From: Isoetes taiwanensis
Lineage: Eukaryota > Streptophyta > Lycopodiopsida > Isoetales > Isoetaceae
Assembly: GCA_021234155.1 (NCBI GenBank)
Contig: JAJEKV010000041.1
Coordinates: 4,454,829-4,518,828, forward strand
Reading direction: 5' to 3'
Length of the DNA: 64,000 bases
This document shows, one piece after another, positions 10,901-21,714 of the stretch. A program made the position numbers and the translations under genes. How positions within the stretch are numbered: the first letter of the stretch is position 1; each line of letters opens with the position of its first letter. The notes under the pieces were generated by a model. That model was given only the letters and a program-made list of their open reading frames with translations. It was not told where the DNA came from and did not search any database.

Positions 10901-12165
10901 CAGATGCATATACTTTCTGTTAAAAAAATTGCTAATTTTATCGTGGGGTTAAGCCGGTGGTTACCATTTGCCACTAGACTTTGGTTCTGCTTCTGCCTAT
11001 TAGTTTCTCATGCACCCAATCTAGTTATAGGAATATGAAAGTAAGTGTCCAAAAACAGAATAGAATGAAATCGATGCACCACACTATCCAGGTAGTTGAT
11101 CGTATGTTGCTGTAAAGGGGGCATGCAAAATAGATATAAAGTAGCTTTCTCATACATTTAGATGGATGTCTTATCCTAGCTCTGAAGCTGCAAATCACTT
11201 GTTACAGATGTAAAAGTTCTTTCTGCCCAACATACTACAAGCATAATTTTGGCATAAAGATCTGTCGGTGGCATGCTACCCGAAGTCACTTACCCGTATC
11301 AAGCATCCAGAAATCTCCCAATCTATTAAAACGAATTTTCAGAATAATTAGTAGGATGTTGAGCAGATTTATGCACAAATAAAATGTAGGTGAATTTTTT
11401 TCCTTCCATAACATGCTCAACAAGCAAGTTGGCTGACAAGGACATGCAGCTCAATAAATCTAAGAGCAATTGCCCAATTAGTCAAAATCCCCTTTTGTTT
11501 GAGTCTATAATGAGCTTCAAGAAATGTATGTTTTTCAACCACATAAAATTCTTCTCCCAAAGTAGCCTTCATTTCTTCATGGAAACGTTTTAAGCTGAAT
11601 ATTGAAAATTTCTGCAAACAATTATTGTTGCCTATGGATTCAAGGCTTTATTAAACGCATGAATTGATTAATCGACCAATATACAAGTTCTAACTGTATA
11701 GCTGACCTTTTGCGACCTGAACGGCCTCCAAATATAAACATGTGGCAATCTATTGCTATAGCAACATGGAAAGCCCTAGGACAGGGCCCAACATTTCCAT
11801 CTTGACCGCTTCCTGTGCACTCTGGCTGAAACCAGACATTATTTTCTGCCAGAGAAAGAGGTATGAAACTATCATTGACCAGAGTAAACAAAATTGTAAG
11901 GACCAGCTCCAATTGCCCAAAAACGATCTCGACAGACCTGTATCTAAAACAATGAGATCCTGCAAAAATTTCTTATCCACAAGACCACCAAACACTACCA
12001 CAAGTGTTTTCTTCACTCTTACTGCCGTGTGCCCACTGCTCAAATTACAGACTACAGATTGATATTCAAAGCATAGTAAAATAGATGAAACATGCAATTT
12101 GCTTACCTACGACCAGAAGGAGGGTTTCCTCCAAAATCTGCCGATGCAGATTGCACCCACCTCAT
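7944..12165 (-). CDS. Kelch-repeat (galactose-oxidase-like beta-propeller) protein, 16 exons
   Basis: I assembled 16 exons by GT-AG borders and phase: 12107-12165, 11938-12035, 11707-11845, 11294-11322, 10410-10506, 10287-10342, 10113-10220, 9781-9837, 9248-9339, 9088-9172, 8841-8993, 8680-8768, 8414-8590, 8244-8347, 8096-8162, 7944-8027. They sum to 1,494 nt, a single 497-codon frame from MRWVQS to a TAA. Kelch blades are clear: [86 protein letters not shown] and [19 protein letters not shown] helical tail ([14 protein letters not shown]) follows. The layout matches a conserved plant kelch family whose exact role I cannot name; such propellers usually bind protein partners. The exon 12 donor (AAA|GTACCA) is weak but is the only one keeping frame and avoiding a TGA. 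No damage is seen, so the gene is probably active. Confidence 0.88.
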
Positions 12166-12463
12166 TTTGTTTTGGTCCGGCTATTAACTACAGATACAAA
12201 TAAATTTCTGTTTTGGTCCACAATATATACAATAGATTTTGTTTTGGTCCCGGTATACAATAGATTTCTGCTCATGAAATGAAATTTCTGTGACGTGGCA
12301 AGCCTACGTGGTTATTCGTTTGACGGGTTGAAAGAACAAAGAAAACTAACAAAACGTCACACCAGAAGGAAGGCTGTGGTGTTAGGCGAAGGTCAAATTT
12401 TGTTAAGCCTTTTGTTAGGCGAAGGTCAAATTTTGCACTTTTGTTGCACTTCCATCCTGGAAG

Positions 12464-12628
12464 ATGTGATGACGCTTGACACGGCAGAATTGTAACGAAA
12501 GTGCAATTATTATAACGTGAAGTTTGGGTTTCTTGACATTCTAATGTGATGACGCTTGACACGGCAGAATTGTAACGAAAGTGCAATTATTATAACGTGA
12601 AGTTTGGGTTTCTTGACATTCTAATGTG
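12464..12628. repeat. Perfect 80-bp tandem duplication
   Basis: ATGTGATGACGCTTGACACG... begins at 12,464 and again at 12,544 and is identical through CTTGACATTCTAATGTG. Just upstream, GTTAGGCGAAGGTCAAATTTT also occurs twice (about 12,381 and 12,414). Both lie 0.2-0.45 kb upstream of the kelch start codon on the other strand, so they may fall in its promoter region. Confidence 0.9.
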
Positions 12629-12876
12629 GCAACTGATGTGTCAAGCTGAGGTGGTCGTATGAAGGATTTTTTCATGCTTTTCTCTCTCTCTTTCTATGCT
12701 TCATCTCATCGACTATGGCATTTCCGTGATGCCTAGTTGGAACGATGGCGCTTCTGTTTTGAATGCTAGCTTGAGATTAGATATGGCAGTTTAGGAGTGT
12801 CAGGGATCTTTTTGGAGTCTTTGTAAGATCGGCTAAAGATCAGCTTATATTTTGCAAGTTTAGCTAAAGATTGTGA

Positions 12877-13081
12877 TTGAGATTTTTTGAGCCTTTTAAA
12901 GAGTTCAAAGTTTTCTTAGATGATCTATGCTTAGGATCTAGCTCTGCTAACCATTTGGAATTGCTTGCAAAGCTCTGCTCTTTGTGCAGGAATTCTAGAG
13001 TTAATCTCAATCCCAAGAAGTGCATCTTCTTTGCATCCAAAGGGCGGATTTTGGGAATGAGGTCTCCAACAAATATCAAGT
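12877..13081 (+). pseudogene. Ty3/gypsy reverse-transcriptase fragment
   Basis: The frame contains FLDDL (a variant of the YxDD catalytic box), NHLELLAKL, and then LNPKKCIFFASKGRILG, the standard Ty3/gypsy sequence after the catalytic box. Only about 65 codons are recognisable. Neither the rest of pol nor an LTR can be joined to it, so it is a decayed fragment of an LTR retrotransposon. Confidence 0.7.
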
Positions 13082-13514
13082 GGCACAGTATGCACTCTGC
13101 TCGTCGCAGCAATGCCTCAGTAGGAGCGACCCAAGGAGTTTCGCATGATGGTGATCCTGCTTAATGCGGACGTCAGTCATCGTCTTCTCACTCTTGCTAT
13201 GTCATTTGGACTCTAACTCAATGTCTTGATGTTTCTCGTCAGCGTGGCTTATATAAAGGAAGTTCTCCGGTTGTCGGCCGGTTTTTGTGTTCTTTGTGAG
13301 TCCCTTACCAGAATAGGCATCGATCTGAGCCATCGGATCGGCATTCTGGGAAGGGACGAGCAGCTATATATGCACTATTCATTCTTTTGGTTGGTTATCG
13401 GCGTCTTCTCATAGCAGCGTCTCTTCCTTGCCCATTGCTTCCCTCCCTACCCGCCCTTTTAGTCTTGAGCTTGTTTCATGTTCATGTTTATTTCCTTTTC
13501 AATATTAACTCCAT

Positions 13515-13745
13515 TATCCTCCACTCATTGGGTGTTGCTATGGTGAATATTGTCGTCTATTTTTTATATGTTTTTGTTCAACCCGTTGGATGATTTTTTT
13601 TTTATTTTTTTTTTCCCCACCCGATGGCTAATGCAAATTATTTTCCACTCACTGGGTGATGCTATCTATATATTTTCCACCCATTGGGTGATGCTAGATG
13701 ATTTCCGCCAATGATGCTATTTTTCTTTTTCTACCTCTCGATGAT
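13515..13745 (+). repeat. Degenerate repeats of a CCAC(T/C)CA(T/C)TGGGTG motif
   Basis: Variants of TTTTCCACTCACTGGGTGATGCTA occur near 13,518, 13,637 and 13,672, with weaker echoes (CCACCCGATGGCTAATGC, CCGCCAATGATGC). The stretch is pyrimidine-rich and non-coding, probably part of the retroelement that left the RT fragment upstream. Confidence 0.5.
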
Positions 13746-13991
13746 GTTTTCTATTTCTATATATGTTTGTTTACGGTTTCTAACGTCTAATGGGTGTTTT
13801 TGCTTTCTGGGGACTATTTTCTTAGGGGGTGCTCGCCTTTTGTGGTTGTACCTATTTTAATAACGTTTAACGGATACTTTCTAGGCATTTCTCCCTTTTT
13901 CCAGGTTTCACACATTCTATGGTGTTGATGCGCATTTGGGCTGGCTTCATCAACTTCCTACCTTGCTCTTCAAGGTATCCTCGAGGCCGTT

Positions 13992-14068
13992 GGCGACCAT
14001 TTCTCATTAGGGTTTTCCTCGAAAACCCGAAAGGACGGGGTTTTTTACCCCGATGAGAAGTTGTCGCC
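13992..14068. repeat. 77-bp hairpin with nested GGGTTTT/AAAACCC stems
   Basis: The outer arms are GGCGACCATTTCTCAT and, inverted, GGCGACAACTTCTCAT. Inside are GGGTTTTCCTCGAAAACCC and GGGGTTTTTTACCCC, each self-complementary. The inner blocks resemble the 3'-end block of the LINE family at 979-1,206 and 21,488-21,709, so this may be a decayed member. Confidence 0.55.
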
Positions 14069-14118
14069 ATTGTCCTCTCTCTTTCCTTTGCATATTTTCT
14101 TATTTCATTATGGGGTAG

Positions 14119-15190
14119 CTAGACATTGTTCCTATGGTCAGCACCCCATTCAGATTTTACCACACATTGTACACTGCGGCTGTGATGAATGACAACTGGT
14201 TTTTGTGTTTTTTGCAGGTTCCTTACCAAAATAAGAATGTTTACAAAAGATGCATCATTTGGCATATGTTCCAATTGCATCTCATCAAAACATTCTAAAG
14301 CAAGAAAGACCTTCTCCATGTGGGCATATCCTGTTACCATTGCACCCCATGTTATCACATTCCTATTAAGCAGTTCTCTAAACACTTGATGGGACTCCGC
14401 CATATTCCCACATTGGCCTACATATCAACCAAGGCACTGCCCACAATAACATGTAAATAAAGATTAGTCTGAATAATTCCATGCGAAACGAAGCTTCCCT
14501 GCCCTACTGCTCCTACAATGGCACATGGCTTCATAACACTGAAAAGGATAGCATCATCGGGCTCTAAGCTTTCTTTTGCATCTTTTCAAAATATTGCAGG
14601 GCCAACAAACCTTGCGAATTTGGTAAATTGTTAAAAGCATTGCATGTCTCCTCAAGACTGCTATCATCATAGTAAGACTAATATCTACAAAGCATATAAA
14701 AGAAGATGCAAGATTTTTAAGCTTGTTGTCAGCAAGGAAACGTTGCTATTTGTAAACAGTTTATATGATTGAACCAGGGTTTCTATACCCTTGTTTTCAT
14801 CATCATAAATACCAAGAAATATAGGATCCAACGAAAGCTAATTATCAAGGATTTTCTGTCTATTCGGTAAGGCAGAGGACCCAGTGTTAGAAAAATCATT
14901 TTGCAAAGTCAAAGCAGCAATAGAAATGGTCAGGGAATGTTCGTTGATGCGCTTTGCTACAACCCTAGTACTACTTGAAGAAGAAGCAAAGATTAAGGAC
15001 TCACAAATCCAAGAAGCGAGTTTGCTTGAGCACATATCGTTTCTGACTCGTCTGAGGTCCTTGCCTTTTAAGAGTTCTTCCAGCTTACGGGCAGAAAAGG
15101 TGGTCATTTGCTTCAGATCATTTGGTTCCTTTTCATTTTCATCATCAAAAGGATCGATTCCATTCTCTTATTCTTCTTTTCGGTGGAAGT
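14119..15190 (-). pseudogene. PLS-type PPR pseudogene
   Basis: The clearest part (14,119-14,403) reads HQVFRELLNRNVITWGAMV then ALECFDEMQLEHMPND, the usual L/S-motif phrasing of plant PLS PPR proteins. Upstream (about 14,420-14,560) a second motif, IIQTNLYLHVIVGSALVDM, runs into TAG where the family has Y-A-K, and the frame shifts after it. About 14,838-15,190 there is a charged N-terminal-like segment (KLEELLKGKDLRRVRNDM) that also stops. Several stops and shifts separate the blocks. The intact family would specify RNA cytidines in organelles. Confidence 0.65.
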
Positions 15191-15854
15191 TGAACTAACC
15201 TGGGACAGTAACATGGACAGATTGGTGCAGAACTTGCCTTGATTCAAGAGTCGCCGTTTTTAAGTTCACTCAAGAATGGGCATTCGATTTGTTGCACTAC
15301 AAAATATAAATCGGATAACCCTCCTATAAAAGCTCCTTTCTCAATCCCCCCCATTGCCCATTACTTACAAAACCCTCTAATCCCTGATCTTCTCTTTCCT
15401 GATCTGAAACCCTTGTTCTCTGCATCTGATTCACACATCTAATTCCTGTTTCCGAAAAGGCATAAAGAACTCCTACAATGGCTAGAACCTTTCAAGAAAT
15501 TTAAGTCCAGTAAGTACCTTGCACAACATCAAAAATTCATGCCGGTTAGGCGGTTCGAACAACATTGAAGGGAAACAGGGGTGACTGGCAGTTTACTAGC
15601 AACAACCAGTTTGGAGCGGTTTTCAGCATATTTCAGGCATATTCTAGCATATACTCGGACCCCAAAAAGAAAAAAGAAATTGTGCACCTCCGGTTAGGGC
15701 AAGCCTGCTTAAGAAAAAAAAGAAAAGAAACTAGTCAAAAGCACGTTTGATTACTTTGCATAGCAAATTGCAAGATTTGGAGTCATACATTGGATTGGAC
15801 ATGATGTGTAGCTGCTCTTCTCTGCAATCACATTTGAAATTCAATGATCATGTT

Positions 15855-15887
<33 letters not shown>

Positions 15888-15932
15888 GGCAAGGTTGGTT
15901 TTATATTTCATTTATAGAAAATACATAAATAC

Positions 15933-15952
15933 CTTTGCTAATAAAAGCAAAG
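15933..15952 (-). other. Stem-loop next to the L1 poly(A)
   Basis: CTTTGCT and AGCAAAG pair around a six-base loop, 47 nt from the poly(A). A comparable hairpin with a different stem sequence sits 54 nt from the tail of the second L1 at 63.19 kb. Confidence 0.55.
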
Positions 15953-16485
15953 TATAGCAGAAAGTAAAGCTACTACAATAATATAGTAGGTATGGTCCCA
16001 AGACCAATTGCATCAGATTTGAGTATAATACCAAAATCTAAGTATGTAGATATGAAAATATATGTTTTTGTTACTGATAGCAATCCAAAAAGTTATCTCT
16101 GTCAGAATTTGAGTTGCACATCTGTTTCCATGGACGTCATGCCAGATCCAGTACATCTTGCATTGTGAAATCCGGAACCTCCCTCTTTCCAAACATCGTG
16201 AGCATGTGGTCCAGATCTTCTGCAATGTAATTTGTGAAGTCAAGAAGAACCAGAACATGAGCTTGCCTTTTTTGCTGCCACTTATGAAACAAATTCTCAA
16301 AGTACGGTTTGAGGTTATTAAACCTCCACACCTCCCTGTTTTTGAGTACCCTTTTGATAGCTTTTGCATGAACCAATTCTCTTCTCAATTGCTTAAACAT
16401 GTCTTCCTGTTCGAACTTGGACAGCTGTGAGAATTCTTCATCCTCATACTGTGCCACCCCCATCATTCTCTCTCCACTTCTTGTG

Positions 16486-16890
16486 CTATTGAGTCTCCTC
16501 ATTTCTCCTGTGTAAGACATCATCAAAAGCATTTAAGTTAGTAAGAAAGAAATCAAAACTGCCATGGAATCTACCAATTTTATCCCATGATCTGTCATAA
16601 TTCTTTCCTCTAACCATTTTATGAGCCACTGCTGTATCTGCAATTAAGTATATGAATTCTTTTTTAACCCAAATCAATGATGAACTCTTCCCCTCTATCT
16701 GAACTCGGTTCCTATGTTTCCACAAAATCCAACATGCCATTGTTCTAAGTGTGTTCAGAAATCTGCTATTAGTATCCATGACCTGAGAATATTATTTTCT
16801 GTAATGGAACCCTGGTTTATTTGTGCTGCCCAACTCCAAAACTCAGTAATTCTCTGACATATAAACACATGATTAGAAGATTCCCTTTGG
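16486..16890 (-). pseudogene. L1 ORF2, C-terminal part beyond the nested insertion
   Basis: Reading leftward from the insertion, the frame gives HQRESSNHVFICQRITEFW, the second half of a zf-RVT finger, which joins the CPLHCG left on the other side. Near 16,780 the frame slips by one base. In the new frame ACWILWKHRNRVQIEGK follows, typical of the very end of plant L1 ORF2. It stops at 16,486. A separate open stretch at 16,137-16,532 in another frame (FEQEDMFKQLRREL) belongs to the L1 3' region but I do not recognise it. Confidence 0.85.
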
Positions 16891-16899
16891 TGGCCCTCT

Positions 16900-18150
16900 A
16901 TGGCCACCTCTGACAGCATGCATGCGTTGAAGAAAAGAGCAATTTGGACACCTCGTCCCCATCAGAGCAGGTATCTCAGGCTGAGGCAATCAGGGTTGTA
17001 CAGGAACAGGCCGATTCCCTCCAGGCTAAGCTGGCAAGCTTGGAGGCATCACGAGACCATCTGCCAGAGGCTGCGCTCAAGAAGCAGCTTCTCCAACAGA
17101 AGGAGCGAATTTCCCTTGTGGAAGTTCGGCTTGGGGATTATGATTGCAGGGGAGCCCAAAAGGTCGAGGACCGGATAAGAGGGAGATACAAGCAACAACG
17201 CAGCCTAGTCACGAGATGGGGCACCGCTTGGATAAGGTCCACCAGCGGTGGATGGAAGACATGGCGCCAAGCGCGGCTGACATGAAGGGGTTGCTCCAGC
17301 CAGATTGTACAAGTCACAAGCATGGCTGGTCGGATAGATGCTAAGGAAAAGGATGTGGAAGCGGTGCGGGGCGGGCTCCAATTCCTTGACGGGCAAAGGC
17401 GGACATGTGAGAGATGTCGAAGATGCTCACATATAGAGAACCATATGGCCCACTTACAAAGAAGAGATGCAGGGACCTCCAATGGAGGTGCAACGAACCC
17501 GAGTGCACCACGGTCATCACGCACCAGCACCCCCATACCGCAGGCCGAGGTGGCTCGTGGAATCGGCGGTACTGCCGTGAGGAGCAAGACATCCAGGCAC
17601 GCCGCCTCAACCTTATTGTGCGGGGATTGCCGGAGGAGCAAGGCGAGGATTTGCCAGGTAAGCTTACCACCCTGGTACTTGCAAAGCTCCAATTACAGTA
17701 TTTGGTTATCAAGAGTCCAATCAGATCGGAGGACCGAGCATGAGACCTCGGCTAGTTAAGTTTGCAGTCTTGGATTGGGAGGCAAAATCTTTGTTGTTGC
17801 AATGCACCAGTCGCTTGAAAGGTACGTCCATATACCTGGATGTGGATCTCACGCCACTGCAACAACGGGAAAGAAGCCAAGAGTTGGTCAAGATAAGAGA
17901 GATTCAAAAGCCGGAGGGGCCGCTTTGGTTTGGTTAATGGCAAGATGAAGGTATATGTGCCTCCTCGTCGCGATTCGCGGAGGCAAAGACTCCCACGAAG
18001 CAAATTGGCCAAGCAGGGCGTGAGCGTCCAGGCATCGTGCCGCGAGGCCGTGGAGAGGGCGGATTGAGGCCTTCCACAATCGCAAAGACATCCATCAGGG
18101 TCCCGTGAGCAGGCTGCCCGAGTTATTCCAACTACAGCAGCGTCCTCAGG
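16900..18150 (+). pseudogene. ORF1-like region of the nested LINE
   Basis: Several overlapping short frames contain heptad-rich sequence (VVQEQADSLQAKLASLEASR, then KKQLLQQKERISLVEVRL), a predicted coiled coil, followed by shifted fragments. LINE ORF1 proteins often use coiled coils to multimerise. The original frame is broken too often to give a reliable protein. Confidence 0.5.
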
Positions 18151-18192
18151 CACTCAGATGGATCCACAGCCGCAGGAGTCAGCATAGGGAAA

Positions 18193-19040
18193 GTGTCTTC
18201 GTATTGTTTCCTGGAATTGTAGGGGCTTCCCGTGGCGTATGGGCGATGGCTTGAATGGGATCGCGATTTACATGGACATCGCCTTCCCGCAGGAGACATG
18301 GGAGTATGAAGGGCATCGATTGCCGGACATTCGAGGATATCGGATTTCTCACTTGCTAATGGCGCCATGGCGGGGGCAGGTACGGTGGAGTGGCTTGCTA
18401 CTTTAGGGATGCCTTAGCATGCAAGATCACACTTCAGAAGTCTGATGTGTTTAACCGCTACATGTGGGTAATGGTATTAGAGCCTGGTCATGTCCCATTG
18501 TTTCTTGCTAGCTGCTACATTCCCCATGCAGGCTCTAAGTTCTACCAGGTACATGATGCGTACCGCGGATGTCCGGATGCCATATAGGGAATCAGTATGA
18601 TGACATAGACCGCTATAATCAGCGAGGGACAAGTGTTTTTGCTTGGAGATTTCAATGCTCAGACGGGCCAAGCAGATTCAAATGCGATCGGTGACCTTCC
18701 AAGGTGACGATAATGCTGATCCGCTTTGGCTTGAGACAGCCGCTATTCAGAATACACGGCACTCCGAGGATATGGTGGCTAGACCATTTGGCAGGCAGCT
18801 GGTCCAGCTCTGCCAGGTTTTTGACATGGTAATTTGTAATGGTATGCGCCGTGATGGCCACACTCGGGGGGTGTTACTTGCGGGAGTGATAGGCGTGATG
18901 GGGAGCTAGTGTGTTGGATTACCTTCTCGCCCGTGCTGAAGACTTGACATGGTTACACACCTCTCCATTGGCACAAGCACGTGGGATGAGGAGGCTTTGT
19001 CGGATCACTACCCGCTTTATGTCACGCCCCGAATTGGGAG
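18193..19040 (+). pseudogene. APE-type endonuclease domain of the nested LINE
   Basis: Recognisable in order across shifting frames: RIVSWNCRGFPW at 18,198, DIAFPQETW (catalytic E), SCYIPHAG, LLGDFNAQTG near 18,640, LDYLLARAEDLTW near 18,915, and SDHYPLYVT near 19,000, the conserved S-D-H of the family. At least three frameshifts and stops separate these motifs. The enzyme would nick target DNA to prime reverse transcription. Confidence 0.8.
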
Positions 19041-19724
19041 CACTCAATAGCGGAGACACCGCAAAGGGGCGTGGAGGGTTACCATACATCCCACGCCATC
19101 GAGCGTGACAAGCGATGAATCGTGTTGGTGCGTGAATTACAGGGGTTTGATAGCTTCTACACACTGCAAGACAGGTGTGCATGGTTGGTGAGGGCGCTGC
19201 TTGCAGCTGCTGAGGCTTCCTTTGCAGTGAAGGGCCCTCCAAGGAGGGACACCGCGCATTTTCCTGAGAACCCGTGGTTTGATGCTGATTGCAAGGCTCT
19301 AAAGAGCCACCTGCGCTTGGTCATAGATCCACGTTTGCGCCACAGTGCCCCGCAAGACTATAAGCTCTTCCTAAAAGCCAAGAAGGGGAGATACATGGCA
19401 GAAACCCAGGAGCGCCTTTGTTTGACATGCTCATGGCAGAGCCAAAAGCTTTTTGGCGTAAGGTGTTATATAAGAAGCGCCAGGTGGCTGGTAATGTAAG
19501 TGTGGAGCAATGGATGCACCGCTTGCAGGAGTTATATGACCCGCCAGGAGCTAATGCCAGGGTCCCGGATCGTAGGAGAGGTGCCGCGGCTCACGCGGAG
19601 GATGTTCAAAAAGGTCTCGGGCATCCGGCGAATGGCAAGGCAAAGGATTTACAGGGGGCTGCAGGCCGAAATTTGTTGAAATGGGGTGGCCCATCTCAGT
19701 GGTAGGGCCCCGGACGGTGATCAT

Positions 19725-20690
19725 TAACCGTGCTCGAGCGAGGGGCTCCCCGTGAGTGGATGGTTAGTAAGGTTGTTCCTGTTCATAAAGCCGGTAATCT
19801 GGATGGCCGTGCCAATTACCGGATGATTATGGTAAGCTCATTGCTTGCAAAGCTCTGGCGTGGGTGGTGGAGAAGAAACTTACTAAGTGGGCCGAGGAGG
19901 CAGGGGTGCGGGCAATTGGCCAGGCAGGCTTTCGCCCAGCTCACTCCACGACCGACCATATCTTCACTTTGAGAGTGTTGATGGAGGCAAGCCGGAATGA
20001 GCGACAGGACTTGTATTGCTGCTTTGTAGATTTTAAGACTGCATATGATACCGTCCCCAGAGACATACTGTGGCAGAGGTTGCAAGAATTGCGAGTTCCA
20101 CAGGAGTTGCAGAATGTGGTGCACCAGCTTTATGATGGGATTTATGCTGCACTGCCTTATGAGGATCGGCGGGTAGCTAGCACTATGGGAGTTAAGCAGG
20201 GCTGCCCGTTGTCTCCAACGCTTTTTGGGTTGTATATTGATAGCTTGGAGACGTGGATGCAGCACCATGGGGGAGCCGGGGTGCAATTATCTGATGCGAC
20301 CTCTGTGAGCCAGTTACTATATGCGGATGATGTAGCTTTGCTAGCTCACACGGCCAGCAGTATGCAGCAGCATTTGGATGCCCTCAGTGGGTTCTGTGGG
20401 GCAACGGGAATGACAGTGAACTTGCACAAAACTAAGCTTCTCGCGATCCTGTCCTCGCAACACCCTATCCCGGAGTTCTATTACAGGGGACAGGAAGTGG
20501 AGATGGTGCGGAGCTTCAAGTATCTGGGAATTGATTTCACTACTAACATGCTGTGGGATGAGTGTGTGGAGAGAAGAGCCGGTCTGGCCGGAAGGCTTTA
20601 TATGCGATGCAAAACGCGTGTTGCTTGGATAGATCTCTCGGATCGGGGCGAGGAGAGCACACCGCTTTAGAGCTTTGGTTGAGCCGGTCT
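19725..20690 (+). pseudogene. Reverse-transcriptase domain of the nested LINE
   Basis: The best open part (19,864-20,670, 268 codons) has GQAGFRPAHSTTDHIFTLR, CCFVDFKTAYDTVPR, GVKQGCPLSPTLFGLYID, QLLYADDVALLAH with the catalytic YADD, and FKYLGIDF. A short preceding frame (19,730-19,860) supplies WMVSKVVPVHKAGN and NYRMI. The order fits fingers, palm and thumb of a non-LTR RT. One frameshift separates the two parts and another follows. Confidence 0.9.
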
Positions 20691-21453
20691 TTGCTATATG
20701 GGGTGGAGGTTTGGGGCCCAGCAGTTAGCAAAAATACGTGGGATAGGTTGGAAAGGGTGCAGAAAGCTTTCTTGACCTATAGCTTGGGAGTGAAGGACAC
20801 CGTACCGTATCAGATTTTGTTGTATGAGACGGGGTTCTGGCCTTTACAGCATTCTGCTATGCGAAGGCATCTTACTTGCTTCCATAAGGTGGATGGGATG
20901 GATGAGCATCGCTGCTTGCCCCCACAGCCGCGTTGTTAACGTAGGGCCCCCCAAATGACCGAGGGGGTATGGCACGAGCAGCAATCGTAAGGGATGGTTT
21001 AGGAGGTGGTCTATGGATTACCAAATGATGGTGGCACCGCGCATTCGCATGAGAATGGGCAATTGGATGCGGGCTATCTTGCCACTCGGGGATGCCTCTA
21101 CTCTTGCAAAGCCCAAGACGAGCACTATCACGCCGATTAATCCCAGCCTTGAGCATGGACCCCATCGGTACTTGAAAGCACACATCTCTGTGAAGAAACG
21201 GAGAGCTATTGCCGCCATAAGGACGGGTTCCCATTACCTCAGAATTGAGACAGCTCGCTGGGGGGTGAATGGCGGGCACGGGATCCCCAGGGAGGAGAGG
21301 ATATGTCAGTGTTGTGAGATGCACGTGATAGAGGATGAGCACCATGCCCTCCAAATGCATTGCCCAAAGATATGCCCATGTCCGGCGAAGGTGCACACGA
21401 TCTTAGATGCTCTGACACACCGCTACATCAGTTACTCGCATCACCTATGGTAG
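20690..21453 (+). pseudogene. C-terminal domain with zinc finger of the nested LINE
   Basis: Shifted frames carry LLYGVEVWGP, FLTYSLGVKDTVPY and then, at 21,186-21,365, SHYLRIETARW and RICQCCEMHVIEDEHHALQMHC. The last is a CX2C...HxxxxxHC finger common at the end of non-L1 LINE polyproteins. The frame ends at 21,453 and the 3' UTR begins. Confidence 0.7.
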
Positions 21454-21714
21454 CGCGACTGGGAGCTTACATCCTGCAGATTTCGGCCGTCAGACTTGCT
21501 CTTCTGGGGCATGGTATTTGAGAGCCTATTATTAGGGTTTTTCCTCCCAAGTGGGGGTTTTTTCATCCCGGTAGTAGGGTTCTACTGTACAGTTACATTG
21601 TTTGTTTTTGGTGTTGGGGTTTTTGGATTTTTTGCCTGTTCTGTGCCGTCTCATAGGCCTCTGGCCTCCGTGGACGTTAAAATAAACTTCCTTCCTTCCT
21701 TCCTTCCTTTGGCC

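Larger units (their letters stand above)
16896..21709 (+). mobile_element. Non-L1 LINE with (TTCC)n tail nested in the L1
   Basis: The 4,814-bp unit is bounded by TGGCC at 16,891-16,895 and 21,710-21,714. Deleting it and one TGGCC restores an uninterrupted HCGHQRESS reading in the L1 zinc finger. In order it holds an ORF1-like coiled-coil region, an APE endonuclease, a reverse transcriptase, a C-terminal zinc finger and a 3' UTR ending in CTTCC repeats instead of poly(A). A microsatellite tail and short 3' UTR recall RTE-like clades, but I cannot fix the clade by eye. Frameshifts are frequent, so it is inactive. Its base composition is visibly more GC-rich than the L1 around it. Confidence 0.9.

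Noticed and set aside
17138-17712. 184- and 123-codon minus-strand ORFs as genes
   Set aside because: They are antisense shadows in the GC-rich LINE ORF1 region without any family resemblance.
20872-21396. 174-codon minus-strand ORF as a gene
   Set aside because: It is the antisense of the nested LINE C-terminal region; the plus strand explains it.
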